Shown: positions 52,857 to 61,445, counted from the stretch's first letter. The stretch: DNA of 64,000 bases from Streptomyces sp. Edi2 (GCF_040253635.1 NZ_JBEJGX010000001.1:1-64000), one strand, 5' to 3'. Notes: a model not told the origin generated them from the sequence alone. Numbers and translations are program-made.

Positions 52857-53284
52857 GCTTCCCCGTCGCTCTGCCGCCCCGAATCCGACTTGGTTTGTGG
52901 CAGCGTGTGCTCGCCCGCGCGGCGGCGGCCCTCGCGCCTCGGATCAGCGCAACCACGCCCCGGCTGAAACGCGCCTTGGCCCGAGCCCAGCACGGGGCTC
53001 GCCCCTCCACGACCGCTGAGGCCGAGCACGCCGTCCTGGCGGTCTGCACCGCCAACCTCCACCTCGGCGGTCGCCGCGCGTGCCTGCCCCGTTCGGTGGC
53101 GGCCCTGTTGTACTGCCGCGCCCACGGCCATACCCCTGCTCTGGTGCTCGGCATCAAGCCCGGCACCACCCAGGTCCACGCCTGGTTGGAGGCTGAAGGC
53201 CGACCCGCCGGGGAACCGAGCGACCCGACCCGTACCTACACACCCCTCACCCGCTACAGCCCCCAGGAGAACACACACCGATGA
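52853..53284 (+). CDS. Lasso leader peptidase, transglutaminase-like (B2)
   Basis: ATG at 52853 overlaps the B1 stop. 143 aa. Catalytic Cys77 lies in GGRRACLPRSVAALLYCRAH and His109 in TTQVHAWLEAEG, the Cys-His dyad arrangement of lasso B2 proteases; an acidic partner follows at Glu113. It removes the leader before Gly38. The N-terminus has a helical basic part. Intact. Confidence 0.9.
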   Translation: MSFPVALPPRIRLGLWQRVLARAAAALAPRISATTPRLKRALARAQHGARPSTTAEAEHAVLAVCTANLHLGGRRACLPRSVAALLYCRAHGHTPALVLGIKPGTTQVHAWLEAEGRPAGEPSDPTRTYTPLTRYSPQENTHR

Positions 53285-54423
53285 CCGCAATCCTCGACTG
53301 GGCCCCCAAGGCCCAAGCACTCGCCGCCGAGCTGCGGGCGAAGAACGCCATCCGCTCGGAGACGGTGGCCGCGGCCATCGAAGCAGTGCCCCGGCACATG
53401 TTCATCGCCGGGCACTACGCCGCCGGTCAGCACACGAAGATCGACCCCGAACAGCCCACCGAGGACCTGCTCCGCCTCGCCTACGCCGACCGCGGCATCA
53501 TGACCCACACCCCCGCCGACGCTGCCGGTGGCTTCTCCAGCACCTCGCAGCCCTCCATCGTCGCCAAGATGCTGGAAGCCGCAGGGCTGCGGCCCGGCAC
53601 GAAGGTCCTGGAGATCGGCGCCGGGACCGGATGGAACGCGGCGCTGATCGCGCAGATCACCGGTACCAGCGTCCACACCGTCGAAGCGTCCCCTCTCGTC
53701 GCCGCCGAAGCCCGAGAAGCCCTCGCCCGCACAGACAGCCAGCACGTCACCGTGCATACCGGGGACGGCTACCTCGGGCATCCGGAAGACGGCCCCTACG
53801 ATCTGATCCTCGTTACGTGCGGCATCGCAGGGATCCCCCCGGCTTGGGTCGAGCAACTCGCCTCAGGCGGTGCCATCCTCGCCCCGGTCGCGCACGGCGG
53901 CCTCCACCCCCTGCTCCGCGTCACCCGCACCGGCGACGGCATGCTCGCCGGACAGCTGATGGCCAACGCCGACTTTATGAATGCCACCGGGCCTCTCTAC
54001 GCCGGAGCCACCACCGCACCGGCCACCCGCGGACAACACCTCCCCGCCCCTCTCCCCTCCGCCGCCCGCCCCCACCCCATCCCGACGAGCCTGGACCCCC
54101 GCGGCTCCTACCTCGACCTGTGGATGCACCTGGCGGCCCGTGACACACGTACCACCTGCGCCGGCGCCGAGGGCACCAACGACTACACCGGATGCGCGCT
54201 CGTCGAAGAGGACACCGCGGTGTTCGTCCAGCCCGGTGGGCTCCACCCCACACCCGGCCCCACAGCACAGGCCCTTGCCGACCAGGTGGAGCAGCACGTC
54301 ACAGAATGGGACCACGATGGCCGCCCCGGGCTCACTGCCTGGTCATGCTCGCTCACCCCCGCAGGAACAGCGGAACACCCTCTGCTCGCTCCGGCCAACT
54401 GGGTATCTCAGGCCAACAGCTGA
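53281..54423 (+). CDS. Protein-isoaspartate O-methyltransferase-like lasso tailoring enzyme (M)
   Basis: ATG at 53281 overlaps the B2 stop. 380 aa. PIMT family marks: AAAIEAVPRHMFI near residue 38, SSTSQPSIVAKMLEAAGL at 86-103, SAM motif I VLEIGAGTGWNAALIAQITG at 109-128, and LILVTCGIAGIPPAWVEQLA. The C-terminal ~130 residues are an extra domain (YLDLWMHLAARDTRTTCAGA) not found in housekeeping PIMT. By precedent of lihuanodin and cellulonodin-2, such enzymes methylate an Asp side chain of the threaded lasso, which then cyclises to aspartimide. Last gene of the operon. Confidence 0.85.
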   Translation: MTAILDWAPKAQALAAELRAKNAIRSETVAAAIEAVPRHMFIAGHYAAGQHTKIDPEQPTEDLLRLAYADRGIMTHTPADAAGGFSSTSQPSIVAKMLEAAGLRPGTKVLEIGAGTGWNAALIAQITGTSVHTVEASPLVAAEAREALARTDSQHVTVHTGDGYLGHPEDGPYDLILVTCGIAGIPPAWVEQLASGGAILAPVAHGGLHPLLRVTRTGDGMLAGQLMANADFMNATGPLYAGATTAPATRGQHLPAPLPSAARPHPIPTSLDPRGSYLDLWMHLAARDTRTTCAGAEGTNDYTGCALVEEDTAVFVQPGGLHPTPGPTAQALADQVEQHVTEWDHDGRPGLTAWSCSLTPAGTAEHPLLAPANWVSQANS

Positions 54424-54945
54424 CCCGCAAGTCACCGTCCGGTGCCCCTGGCGTGCTCGCGCGGCGCGACAGGCTAGCGCGATGAAGCAGCACGCTGCAC
54501 AAGCGCGCTCATCCAGCGTGACCAAGCGACTCGACGACCGGACGCGCTGCAGGTCATGCCGCAGCAACGCGCCGGACGTTCGAGGCTGCGACCTGGTCTG
54601 GTGAGCGCGCCGGGTTGGCGCGGTTGGTGGGCAAGTTCCGGGGCGCGGGGTGAGAGCGGCCTCGGGCAGCGCTGCTGGCGGGGGCAGCGGCCGGCGCAAG
54701 CGCTTTCCCGGGACCGAGCCCTCCGTTCGAGGGAATCTGGCCCGGTCGTCTCTGATCGGTGCGGCGGCTTGCCCTAGGGTGAGCCCAGCAGCTGACGCTG
54801 CGGGGCCTTCCAGGGTCCTTGCCGACACACTTCCAAAACCCGGCCCGGGGTGTGGCAGAAGCCCGGTGAGCGGGAATGGCATGAACTGTCGTGTGTCGTC
54901 ATCTTCTGAGTCGCCGGCCGCCGGGAGCCGCCTCTCGGAGGCGCC
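54424..54945. other. No gene seen after the lasso operon
   Basis: No exporter gene is present. A minus-strand fragment RHDLQRVRSSSRLVTLDERA (near 54490-54570) may be an old gene piece. The promoter of the 54946 gene should lie in its last 150 bp. Confidence 0.4.
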
Positions 54946-55566
54946 ATGACCACCGACTTCCGCCAGTTGAAGCGGCTCGCCCACTCTCTCGGGCTCACCT
55001 ACCAGCAGTTGCTCGCCCGATACCACACAGACCAGGGGCACGACGCCCCACACTCACAAGCCGCCGCCTGGGCACAGCAGGAAGTCAAACGCGCCGATGA
55101 TGCGCAAGCACTTCAGGAGGTCCGCGCCGGCTTCATCGATTCCCGGGTCCGCCTCTGGGCACCGGTCGCCTTCTCTCTCGCAACCGAGGTGCACACCTCC
55201 CTCGTGGCGCGCGCCGACATCGACCGTGAGGCGCTGCCCCACATCTCGCCCGGTCACTACCTCGACGCCGCCCTGCGTACCGGCCCCCGCCAACTGCCTG
55301 GGCAGCTGGCGTGCATGCGGGACTTCCTCGAAGGGCGCGGCAGCTCCCCCCTGCGGAGCAGCACCCGGATCACCTTCCGGCTGGGGACGGAGGCCCACAC
55401 GGCGGTCTCATCCCTGCAGTCCGCGCTCAGAGCAGCCGGCCTCTCCCGCCAGAAAGGGTGTGTGGTGTCAGCGCTCACCGCACGCTTCCTCGACTCGCTC
55501 CCCAGAGCCCGCACGGCGAGCGAACACGAGCAGCCAGAACGGCCCACCGACGCCGACCAACGCTAA
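54946..55566 (+). CDS. Unknown 206-aa helical protein
   Basis: ATG at 54946 after CGGAGGCGCC. MTTDFRQLKRLAHSLGLTYQ, QLLARYHTDQGHDAPHSQAA, FSLATEVHTSLVARADIDRE and a similar later phrase FRLGTEAHTAVSSLQSALRA. The repeated 'F.LaTEvHT..' phrase suggests two related halves. Ends KGCVVSALTARFLDSLPRAR. Family unknown. The IS630 element is inserted ~90 bp after its stop. Not obviously part of the lasso pathway. Confidence 0.65.
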   Translation: MTTDFRQLKRLAHSLGLTYQQLLARYHTDQGHDAPHSQAAAWAQQEVKRADDAQALQEVRAGFIDSRVRLWAPVAFSLATEVHTSLVARADIDREALPHISPGHYLDAALRTGPRQLPGQLACMRDFLEGRGSSPLRSSTRITFRLGTEAHTAVSSLQSALRAAGLSRQKGCVVSALTARFLDSLPRARTASEHEQPERPTDADQR

Positions 55567-55688
55567 ACAGGTCTCGCACCGCAGCCCGGACGCAACAGGC
55601 GCCGCGGACGGACAGGCAGCAGCATCCAGCAGGCCAGACCCGCGTCATGTGTCTTAGTGGTCGGCCTCGTAAGTCCTTCGGGGGTTGA

Positions 55689-56855
55689 TCACGCTGCCAG
55701 CGTGACGGAGGATTCTTCTTGGCGATCGGCGGTGTGCCGGTCGAGTCTGGCCAGCAGATCGTCCAGGTCGGTGGTGGTGAACTTCCACTGGAACGGCTGT
55801 GCTGTGGCGTTGTAGCGGTCTTCGAATGCTCGGAGCCGATCCCTGACCTGGTCGAGGTCGGTGAAGTCGTTGGGCGTCACGATCTTGCGCTGCACGATGG
55901 AGAAGTAGATCTCCACCTGGTTCAGCCAGGAGGCGTGGACCGGGGTGTGCACGAGCACCGCGTTCGGGAATGCGGCGGTGAGCCTGTCGGCGGCCTTCTT
56001 GCCGCGGTGGGAGGAGCCGTTGTCGACGATCCAGAACACGCGCTTCGCACCGGCGTAGGGCTCTTGGGCCATGACGTGGGTGACCAGGTTCATGAACGGG
56101 TCGATGCCGGTACGTGGCTCGGTGCGGCCGGACACCTTCGCGGCGTGGACGTCGTAGGCGGCCAGATAGGCCAGGGCGCCGCCGCGGCCGTAGGTGTGGT
56201 TGACGCGCATCGCTCTCGCCTGGCCGGGGGCGAGGGTTGGGTGGCAGCGGCAGCGGGCCTGGACAGACGTCTTCTCGTCCGCGCTGATGACGTACTCGTC
56301 CTCGCCGAGCGGGGTGCCTTCCCAGGTGCGGGCGTACAGGTCCAGCACGCGCTGGGCCTTGGCGCGGAAGTCGGGGTCGGTGATGAAGATCCATGAGCGG
56401 TACTGCCAAGGCTTGAGCACGTCCCGGTCCAGCCAGCGGCGGACGGTGGAGGCCGACACGAACGTGGCGATGCCCCGGGCTATCGCCTCCCGGGCCAGCT
56501 CGGGCGCTGACCAGCGTGACAGCGGCGTACCGGCCTCGGCGGGTAACCGGCAGGCCAGAGCCTTGACTTCGACCACCTGCAGCGCGGTGAACGCCGGCGG
56601 GCGACCCGAGCGATCACGGTCGCCCAGGCCGCCCAGGCCCTGGTCGGCGAACCGACCGCGCCAGCACCGGACCGTGTCCAGGTGCAGGCCGGTCTCCCGG
56701 GCGATGCGCGCGTTGGAGCGTCCGCGTGCGGCCTGCAGGACGATCTGCGCGCGCATCCGCAGCCGGTACTCGGTCTTGTGGCCGTAGGCCATCAGTTTCA
56801 GCCGCCCGCGCTCGGCGGCACGCAAGGTGATCGGACGGGCAGCGGCAACAGGCAA
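55689..56855 (-). CDS. IS630-family transposase
   Basis: 388 aa, intact. N-terminal HTH: MRAQIVLQAARGRSNARIAR then ETGLHLDTVRCWRGRFADQG, GLGDRDRSGRPPAF. DDE catalytic domain: YVISADEKTSVQARCRC (first Asp), AKRVFWIVDNGSSHRGKKAA (second Asp) and HASWLNQVEIYFSIVQRKIV (Glu). This is the classic IS630 DDE pattern with TA target preference. Probably active. Confidence 0.95.
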   Translation of the reverse strand: MPVAAARPITLRAAERGRLKLMAYGHKTEYRLRMRAQIVLQAARGRSNARIARETGLHLDTVRCWRGRFADQGLGGLGDRDRSGRPPAFTALQVVEVKALACRLPAEAGTPLSRWSAPELAREAIARGIATFVSASTVRRWLDRDVLKPWQYRSWIFITDPDFRAKAQRVLDLYARTWEGTPLGEDEYVISADEKTSVQARCRCHPTLAPGQARAMRVNHTYGRGGALAYLAAYDVHAAKVSGRTEPRTGIDPFMNLVTHVMAQEPYAGAKRVFWIVDNGSSHRGKKAADRLTAAFPNAVLVHTPVHASWLNQVEIYFSIVQRKIVTPNDFTDLDQVRDRLRAFEDRYNATAQPFQWKFTTTDLDDLLARLDRHTADRQEESSVTLAA

Positions 56856-56940
56856 GGCAGGCCGATCGAGAGAAGCGGATCAAGGACAGGTCGTAGCCTG
56901 CCGCATCCCGGGACCGACCCTGTCGGGCAGGATGGGCGCC

Positions 56941-57267
56941 ATGCCCACGCCCTCGGAACACAGCCGCCTGTCCGTGGAGGCACGCCTCGGCGAGCACGCC
57001 CGCACCGCCTGGCCGCAGATCGATCAGCTGCACGTCCGCCACCGAGGAGCCTTCGCCTACGTCGAGGCCGAACTGGCCGACGGCCAACGGGTCAAGCTGA
57101 TGCGCCTGCGCCATGTCGGTACCGCCGGCAGGTGGGGCTTCGCCCTCTACCTGGCCAGCAGCGACCGCTACGAGAACTCCCTGCTGCCCACCGGCAGCGC
57201 CACAGGCACCCCCACCGACGCACTCGACTGCGCCTGCCGACTCCACCTCACCGCCCCCGACATCTGA
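56941..57267 (+). CDS. 108-aa passenger protein inside the IS630 element
   Basis: ATG at 56941. SVEARLGEHARTAWPQIDQL, HVRHRGAFAYVEAELADGQR, VKLMRLRHVGTAGRWGFALY and LASSDRYENSLLPTGSATGT, then an ending LDCACRLHL. A small alpha/beta protein that is not a transposase or repressor I recognise. Opposite strand to the transposase and entirely within the inverted repeats. Confidence 0.75.
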   Translation: MPTPSEHSRLSVEARLGEHARTAWPQIDQLHVRHRGAFAYVEAELADGQRVKLMRLRHVGTAGRWGFALYLASSDRYENSLLPTGSATGTPTDALDCACRLHLTAPDI

Positions 57268-57343
57268 CCAGACGCAGCCCACAGCACCGCCTCCGCAGTC
57301 AACCCCCGAAGGACTTACGGGGCCGACCACTTAGTGAGCAGGC

Positions 57344-57856
57344 ATGATGGCTCTCATGGCGCAGGAAGAGGCTCACACACCGCTGCTGTCCCCGGGCTTT
57401 GCCCGTCGGCGGTTCACCCTGGCCACGTGGGGGTCAGCAGCGGGGTACCCGCTGCTGACCCTTGGCCTGAGCCCGGTGATGATGTGGCTGACCGGCACAG
57501 ACACGGACGCCCTGACCGGGGCCGAAGGGACTGCAGCCCTGATACCCCTTTTCGGATTCGTGCTGTATCTGGCACGGGGAGCAGCCCACACGGTCCGCTC
57601 AGAACAGCGAGAGCTGGCGGGCAAGGCCCGCACCCTGGCATCCGCAGCCCAAGGGGACGATCGCTTCGAAGTGGAAACCAGGGCCTACCACTTCGGCATC
57701 ACGCTGACAGCAGTCTCCAGCGCCTTCAACACGAGGATCCTTCCGCGCCGAGTGGCTGCCGACTTCGCGCGCAGGGTCCTTGGCGAGGCGAAGACCGACG
57801 GGCTGAGCCCCGAGACTCTGCGCGTGGTCCAGGACCTCGGACGCATGGAGCTGTAG
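57344..57856 (+). CDS. Unknown 170-aa protein with two membrane segments
   Basis: ATG at 57344 or 57356. GSAAGYPLLTLGLSPVMMWL and ALIPLFGFVLYLARGAAHTV are hydrophobic; a soluble helical C-terminus follows (SEQRELAGKARTLASAAQGD, RRVLGEAKTDGLSPETLRVV). The IS630 end is only ~13 bp upstream of the first ATG, so the original promoter has been separated and expression may now depend on the element. Confidence 0.65.
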   Translation: MMALMAQEEAHTPLLSPGFARRRFTLATWGSAAGYPLLTLGLSPVMMWLTGTDTDALTGAEGTAALIPLFGFVLYLARGAAHTVRSEQRELAGKARTLASAAQGDDRFEVETRAYHFGITLTAVSSAFNTRILPRRVAADFARRVLGEAKTDGLSPETLRVVQDLGRMEL

Positions 57857-58244
57857 GCCGGCACCTCGGTGAACGTCCCCTACCCCTCGGCCATCACGGA
57901 CCAGGAGCGCGAAAACCTCCCGGAACCAGCGGCCAGGACACAGGCCAGAGCACCGTTTCGAGTGCCATCTCGAAGGCGGGCCAACGTGCCGATGTCAGGG
58001 CGTACGTGGCCGCGGAGAAGACGACCGACGACGGATACAGGTTCCCCTGAGCTCAACCCGGGCCGACCTCCTCCCGGTTACACCGCGGCCGGTTGGACTG
58101 AGCACTTCGGGCGAAGGTGACCCCGGCGCTCGCTCACCCGCCCCGGCACCAGACGCCGACCCGGCTCGAAGAACCGCCGACACGGTCGGGGTGATCGCTA
58201 CGGTCGCAGGGGAGCCGCTGTTGCGGGCGTTGGGCTTGAGGTAA

Positions 58245-58660
58245 GCCCTGAACACACCGCGCCCCGAGCGCTGGAACACTCGGGGCGCAGGCGATCTCCC
58301 ACGGACGGACCCTGGCTGCGTCGAAGCGAAGTCCGGGTCCGACCCATCGCCAGACCGTAGCTGCAACGCTGGGCTGGCGCAGGCATGCTCCCCGCGCGTG
58401 GACGCCACGACGAGGTCGTAGACCAGTCAGGCCAACCTCACCAGAACGCCAGCCAAACGCGGACAGCGCCCCGGGCGGGCCTGGGGTCCAGACGCACAGC
58501 GACGTCCGGCGCCAGCAGCGCGGCCGGGCACCCCACGCTGCGCCGAAGGCGGCGAACAATCCCGAACAACTCGCCCACCAGAAGTGATGAGCAACTGCAG
58601 AGGGGCAATCGTGCGTTCACCGGCAGCCTAGGCCAGGGCGGGGCGGTCGTACGGCGGGGC
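58245..58660 (+). repeat. ~420-bp direct repeat, copy B (copy A 41812-42232)
   Basis: Starts with the hairpin CCCCGAGCG-ctggaa-CACTCGGGG and ends 'cgttcaccggcagcctaggcc'. More diverged from copy A than the 48.3/61.4 kb pair, so an older duplication. No gene inside. Confidence 0.7.
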
Positions 58661-58873
58661 CCGGCCGCTCGAGAAACGAGGATCGCTGCCGAACGGTGCG
58701 GGCGGCCGACTGAGCGGCTCCGCCGTGCCGTCGGCCTGGTCGGCGCCGGCGCACAGGACCTTCTCGATGTCGGCGGCGGAGGGGGCCGGGCCGAGCGCCG
58801 CGCACGCCCGCTGGTCCAGGCCAGCGGCCCGCTCGGGGGCAGAACCTCAAAACACATGCGCGACGCTTAAAAT

Positions 58874-58902
58874 TTGACTTCCGTAGCTTAAAAGGGTAAA
58901 TT
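58874..58902 (+). promoter_or_regulatory. TTGACT-N17-TAAATT promoter 4
   Basis: TTGACT 58874-58879, 17-bp spacer, TAAATT 58897-58902, with AAAATT upstream of the -35. The start codon of the 58940 gene is ~30 nt past the expected transcription start. Confidence 0.75.
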
Positions 58903-58939
58903 TGTGACTATTCCCGGTGTATAGCCTTGGAGGACAGTC

Positions 58940-59560
58940 ATGACCACCGACCTCATCGCTCCCATCACGACCGTGGACGACTCGCCCTGGCTCGGCAAGG
59001 ACGTCACCGACCACCTCGGCCGCCCCGCCACCGTCCGCCGCGTCTACGACGTCCGAGGCCAGCACGTCACCGTCCTCACCTCCACCCTGCCCGCCAGCAA
59101 CGGCGGTGAGGCCACCTGCGGCGAGCACGTCGACCTCCTGTCCGCCGACGGCCAGCCCCCGGCCTTCCCCGACTTCCAGGACAGGTTCGCCGAGCTCGTC
59201 CGCCTCGAAGAGGCCCTGTACAGCGCCGACGCCACAAGCGAGGACGCCGCTCGCTTCCGCGCCGCCGACCAGGCTCTCAAGCCCTACCGGGAGGCCCGGC
59301 GCCATCTCCGGCAGGCCCTGATCCAGCAGGCGCAGCCCGGCGACCGCGTCTACCTCACCGGCAAGGACTGGTACGCCACCATCATCGACGCCGACCTCGA
59401 CGCCGACGCCGACGCCGACAGCGATCTTCCCCGGTTGTCCATGCGTGTCCGTCTCGACGACGCCGCCCTCCACGACGATCCGTACCTCCTGAAGTCCCAC
59501 CCCGACGGCATCATCGAATACAGCACCCTCAAAATGTGGCCCACCCTCAACCTCATCTGA
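58940..59560 (+). CDS. Unknown 206-aa acidic protein
   Basis: ATG at 58940 after TTGGAGGACAGTC. MTTDLIAPITTVDDSPWLGK, VTDHLGRPATVRRVYDVRGQ (beta-rich), then FAELVRLEEALYSADATSED (helix) and VYLTGKDWYATIIDADLDAD, with a DADADADS acidic stretch. The C-terminus LKSHPDGIIEYSTLKMWPTL is likely a further beta unit. Intact. Single gene behind promoter 4. Confidence 0.7.
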   Translation: MTTDLIAPITTVDDSPWLGKDVTDHLGRPATVRRVYDVRGQHVTVLTSTLPASNGGEATCGEHVDLLSADGQPPAFPDFQDRFAELVRLEEALYSADATSEDAARFRAADQALKPYREARRHLRQALIQQAQPGDRVYLTGKDWYATIIDADLDADADADSDLPRLSMRVRLDDAALHDDPYLLKSHPDGIIEYSTLKMWPTLNLI

Positions 59561-59579
59561 CAGCAGGACCCACAGCACA

Positions 59580-60060
59580 CGGCGAACCCCACCCACCGGA
59601 GACGGGCCCCACAGTAGAGGTGAGCAGCTCCTCGGCGACGGCAGCACGTTCGACCGGGACGCGGCGGAAGCGGGCGGCGGCGTGCTCGGCGTCGACCGCA
59701 CCGGCCAGCAGGCCCTCGACCACGGCGATCCAGTCGCCGTCGCGCTGCAACAGGGACGCCGAGCAAGCCCAGGCGGCCGCCAGGCGCAGCGTCCACATCC
59801 CGCCGTGAATGCGTCACTCTCGTCAGCCAGGCGGCCGACGGCCTCCCATGCGAGCACGACGCCGGGGCGGGCTACCGGCCATCCGGGGGCGGGCCACCTC
59901 GGGGGGCGATGTCGGACCCGGCCAGCGCGGCTAGGCAGCGGCACCAACAACTCCCGTGCAGCGGACAAGTCTTGGCCATAGACGGCGGCCCGGCCGGGGC
60001 GACCCATCAGGGGGCCCTCGCCGGGGTGTCGGCCAATCCACCGCCGCACCCATGCAGGGC
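59580..60060 (-). pseudogene. Remnant of the 'ELLVP' family
   Basis: LSAARELLVPLPSRAGRVRH, a frameshift, WACSASLLQRDGDWIAVVEG and LLAGAVDAEHAAARFRRVPV. The second piece matches GRDRDWILVAERLLLAAVDA of the 610-3895 gene in order, so this is a truncated copy. Confidence 0.5.
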
Positions 60061-60143
60061 GCGGCGCCGCCCTCATAGCCCTGCGCTGCCAGTGGCCGAA
60101 TCACGTCCCTCCCAGCTCCAGCTTTCACGCCAGGAATCACATT

Positions 60144-60172
60144 TGACATGTTGGGGATGATTGGCTAAATTA
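60144..60172 (+). promoter_or_regulatory. TTGACA-N17-TAAATT promoter 5
   Basis: TTGACA 60144-60149, 17-bp spacer, TAAATT 60167-60172. GATTGGCTAAATTACcTA is shared with promoter 1. Confidence 0.8.
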
Positions 60173-60185
60173 CCTACTAGGCGTT

Positions 60186-60204
60186 GCGGGGAGGTGCCCC
60201 CCGC
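60186..60204 (+). promoter_or_regulatory. Hairpin at the 5' end of the 60274 transcript
   Basis: GCGGGG-aggtgcc-CCCCGC, 14 nt after the -10 box, in the same place as the hairpin after promoter 1. Confidence 0.5.
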
Positions 60205-60273
60205 CGGCCGCCGCGGCGTCGCAGCCGCCCTCTGAATGGCCCCCATGTCCCTGCCTCACCTAGGAGCTGAGCC

Positions 60274-60993
60274 ATGTCGATCGACCGGATACCCCTGAAC
60301 ACCAACGGCCACGATCTCCTGCCCAAGCGCGCCGACAAGGTGATGGTCTTCGCCGAGCCCGGCGAGGAGCCGTTTGTGGCGGGCGTCCGCTGGCGCTGCG
60401 CCACCTGCGACGAACCGCCCACGTACGTAGTGCGTGACGGCACCGTTCACGTCCAGGACCCATGCCCCTACCCGAACGGCATCACCACGGAGATCACCCT
60501 CGACGTGCCGTCTGGAAAGCTGATCGTCACCGACGACCTGCGCGACGTCTACGACGTCGACTTCCACGCAGGCGCCTCCTACGGCACTGCCCTCGGAGAG
60601 GCGCAGGTCATCAAGGCCATGGCGGCGCTCGGCTGCGCCTACGGCCCCGTGGGCAACACCAGCCCCGGCCTGTACCGCACGCAGGAGAAGGACAGCTACG
60701 TCATCGCCTCCCCGACCCTCGACGACAACGACATCCCCTCCCTGCCGAAGGAGGACCGCCTGGCGCAGATCGACACCGCGCTGTGGGCATACTCGATCGC
60801 CGACTACGAGGGTTGGAAGGCCAAGGGCGGCGCCCCAGGACAGAAGCTGCTCGGCGAATACACCGTCGTCGACGTCACACCGGGCACCTACAAGTTCAGC
60901 CACCACACCGGCGAGCGCGGTTTCGACAAGTACGCCGCCGACACCGTGGCCTTCGCGCACCTTCAGCGCGTCTCCCCGTCCCCCCGCTCCTGA
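60274..60993 (+). CDS. Unknown 239-aa protein
   Basis: ATG at 60274 after TAGGAGCTGAGCC. MSIDRIPLNTNGHDLLPKRA, VRWRCATCDEPPTYVVRDGT (a Cys pair), NGITTEITLDVPSGKLIVTD (beta-rich), then TALGEAQVIKAMAALGCAYG and EYTVVDVTPGTYKFSHHTGE. Intact, alpha/beta, no family recognised. Single gene behind promoter 5. Confidence 0.7.
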   Translation: MSIDRIPLNTNGHDLLPKRADKVMVFAEPGEEPFVAGVRWRCATCDEPPTYVVRDGTVHVQDPCPYPNGITTEITLDVPSGKLIVTDDLRDVYDVDFHAGASYGTALGEAQVIKAMAALGCAYGPVGNTSPGLYRTQEKDSYVIASPTLDDNDIPSLPKEDRLAQIDTALWAYSIADYEGWKAKGGAPGQKLLGEYTVVDVTPGTYKFSHHTGERGFDKYAADTVAFAHLQRVSPSPRS

Positions 60994-60999
60994 CTGAGC

Positions 61000-61445
61000 A
61001 CCCCGGCCCCGCCCCCTCGCGACGTGATGCCGCAAAGGGGGCCGCAGCCATGTGCGACCCGGACGCGCCAGCCCGGCAGCCAGGTCAACATCGCGGCGGT
61101 CAGCTCGGCGTCGCGGCGCACCAGCCCCCACCACACCCGGAACGCACGGAACCAGCAACTTCCGGGCAGCCGCGAGGAGCTCGCTGTAGAGGCGGGCGGC
61201 GCGGGCGAGGCCGGCGGCACCGCCATGCAGGGCATTAGAGATCTTCCGCAGACCGCGCCCACACGTCCATGGCCCCCTCCCACACCGCCCCGCAGGACGG
61301 CGTCTAACAGTTCCGGACGCCGCCAGACGCTGCCGGACAATTTCCGATGCGTCGGACAGCCAGCGCGGCCGGGCGGATCGCGCGCGGACTGCGGAACGGG
61401 ACGTCTTCAGCAGCTGTGACACGCGCGGCGAGGCGGCACCGCGGC
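61000..61445 (-). pseudogene. Remnant of the 'ELLVP' family
   Basis: The minus strand reads LHGGAAGLARAARLYSELLA then AARKLLVPC, the same block as AASLYREVLAAARELLVP at 18.4 kb. The rest is out of frame. Confidence 0.45.

Larger units (their letters stand above)
55657..57331. mobile_element. IS630-family element with passenger gene
   Basis: The ends are ~32-bp inverted repeats starting GTGGTCGGCC and ending GTCCTTCGGGGGTTGA, with one mismatch; the left end is flanked by TA and the right by T-TA, as expected for the TA target of the IS630/Tc1 superfamily. Inside are a transposase (minus) and an unrelated gene (plus). About 1,675 bp, longer than usual IS630 elements. Confidence 0.85.

Noticed and set aside
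54424..57856. Lasso exporter or immunity gene downstream of the operon
   Set aside because: No ABC ATPase Walker motifs; the two-segment membrane protein at 57344 lies behind an IS element and has no transporter signature.
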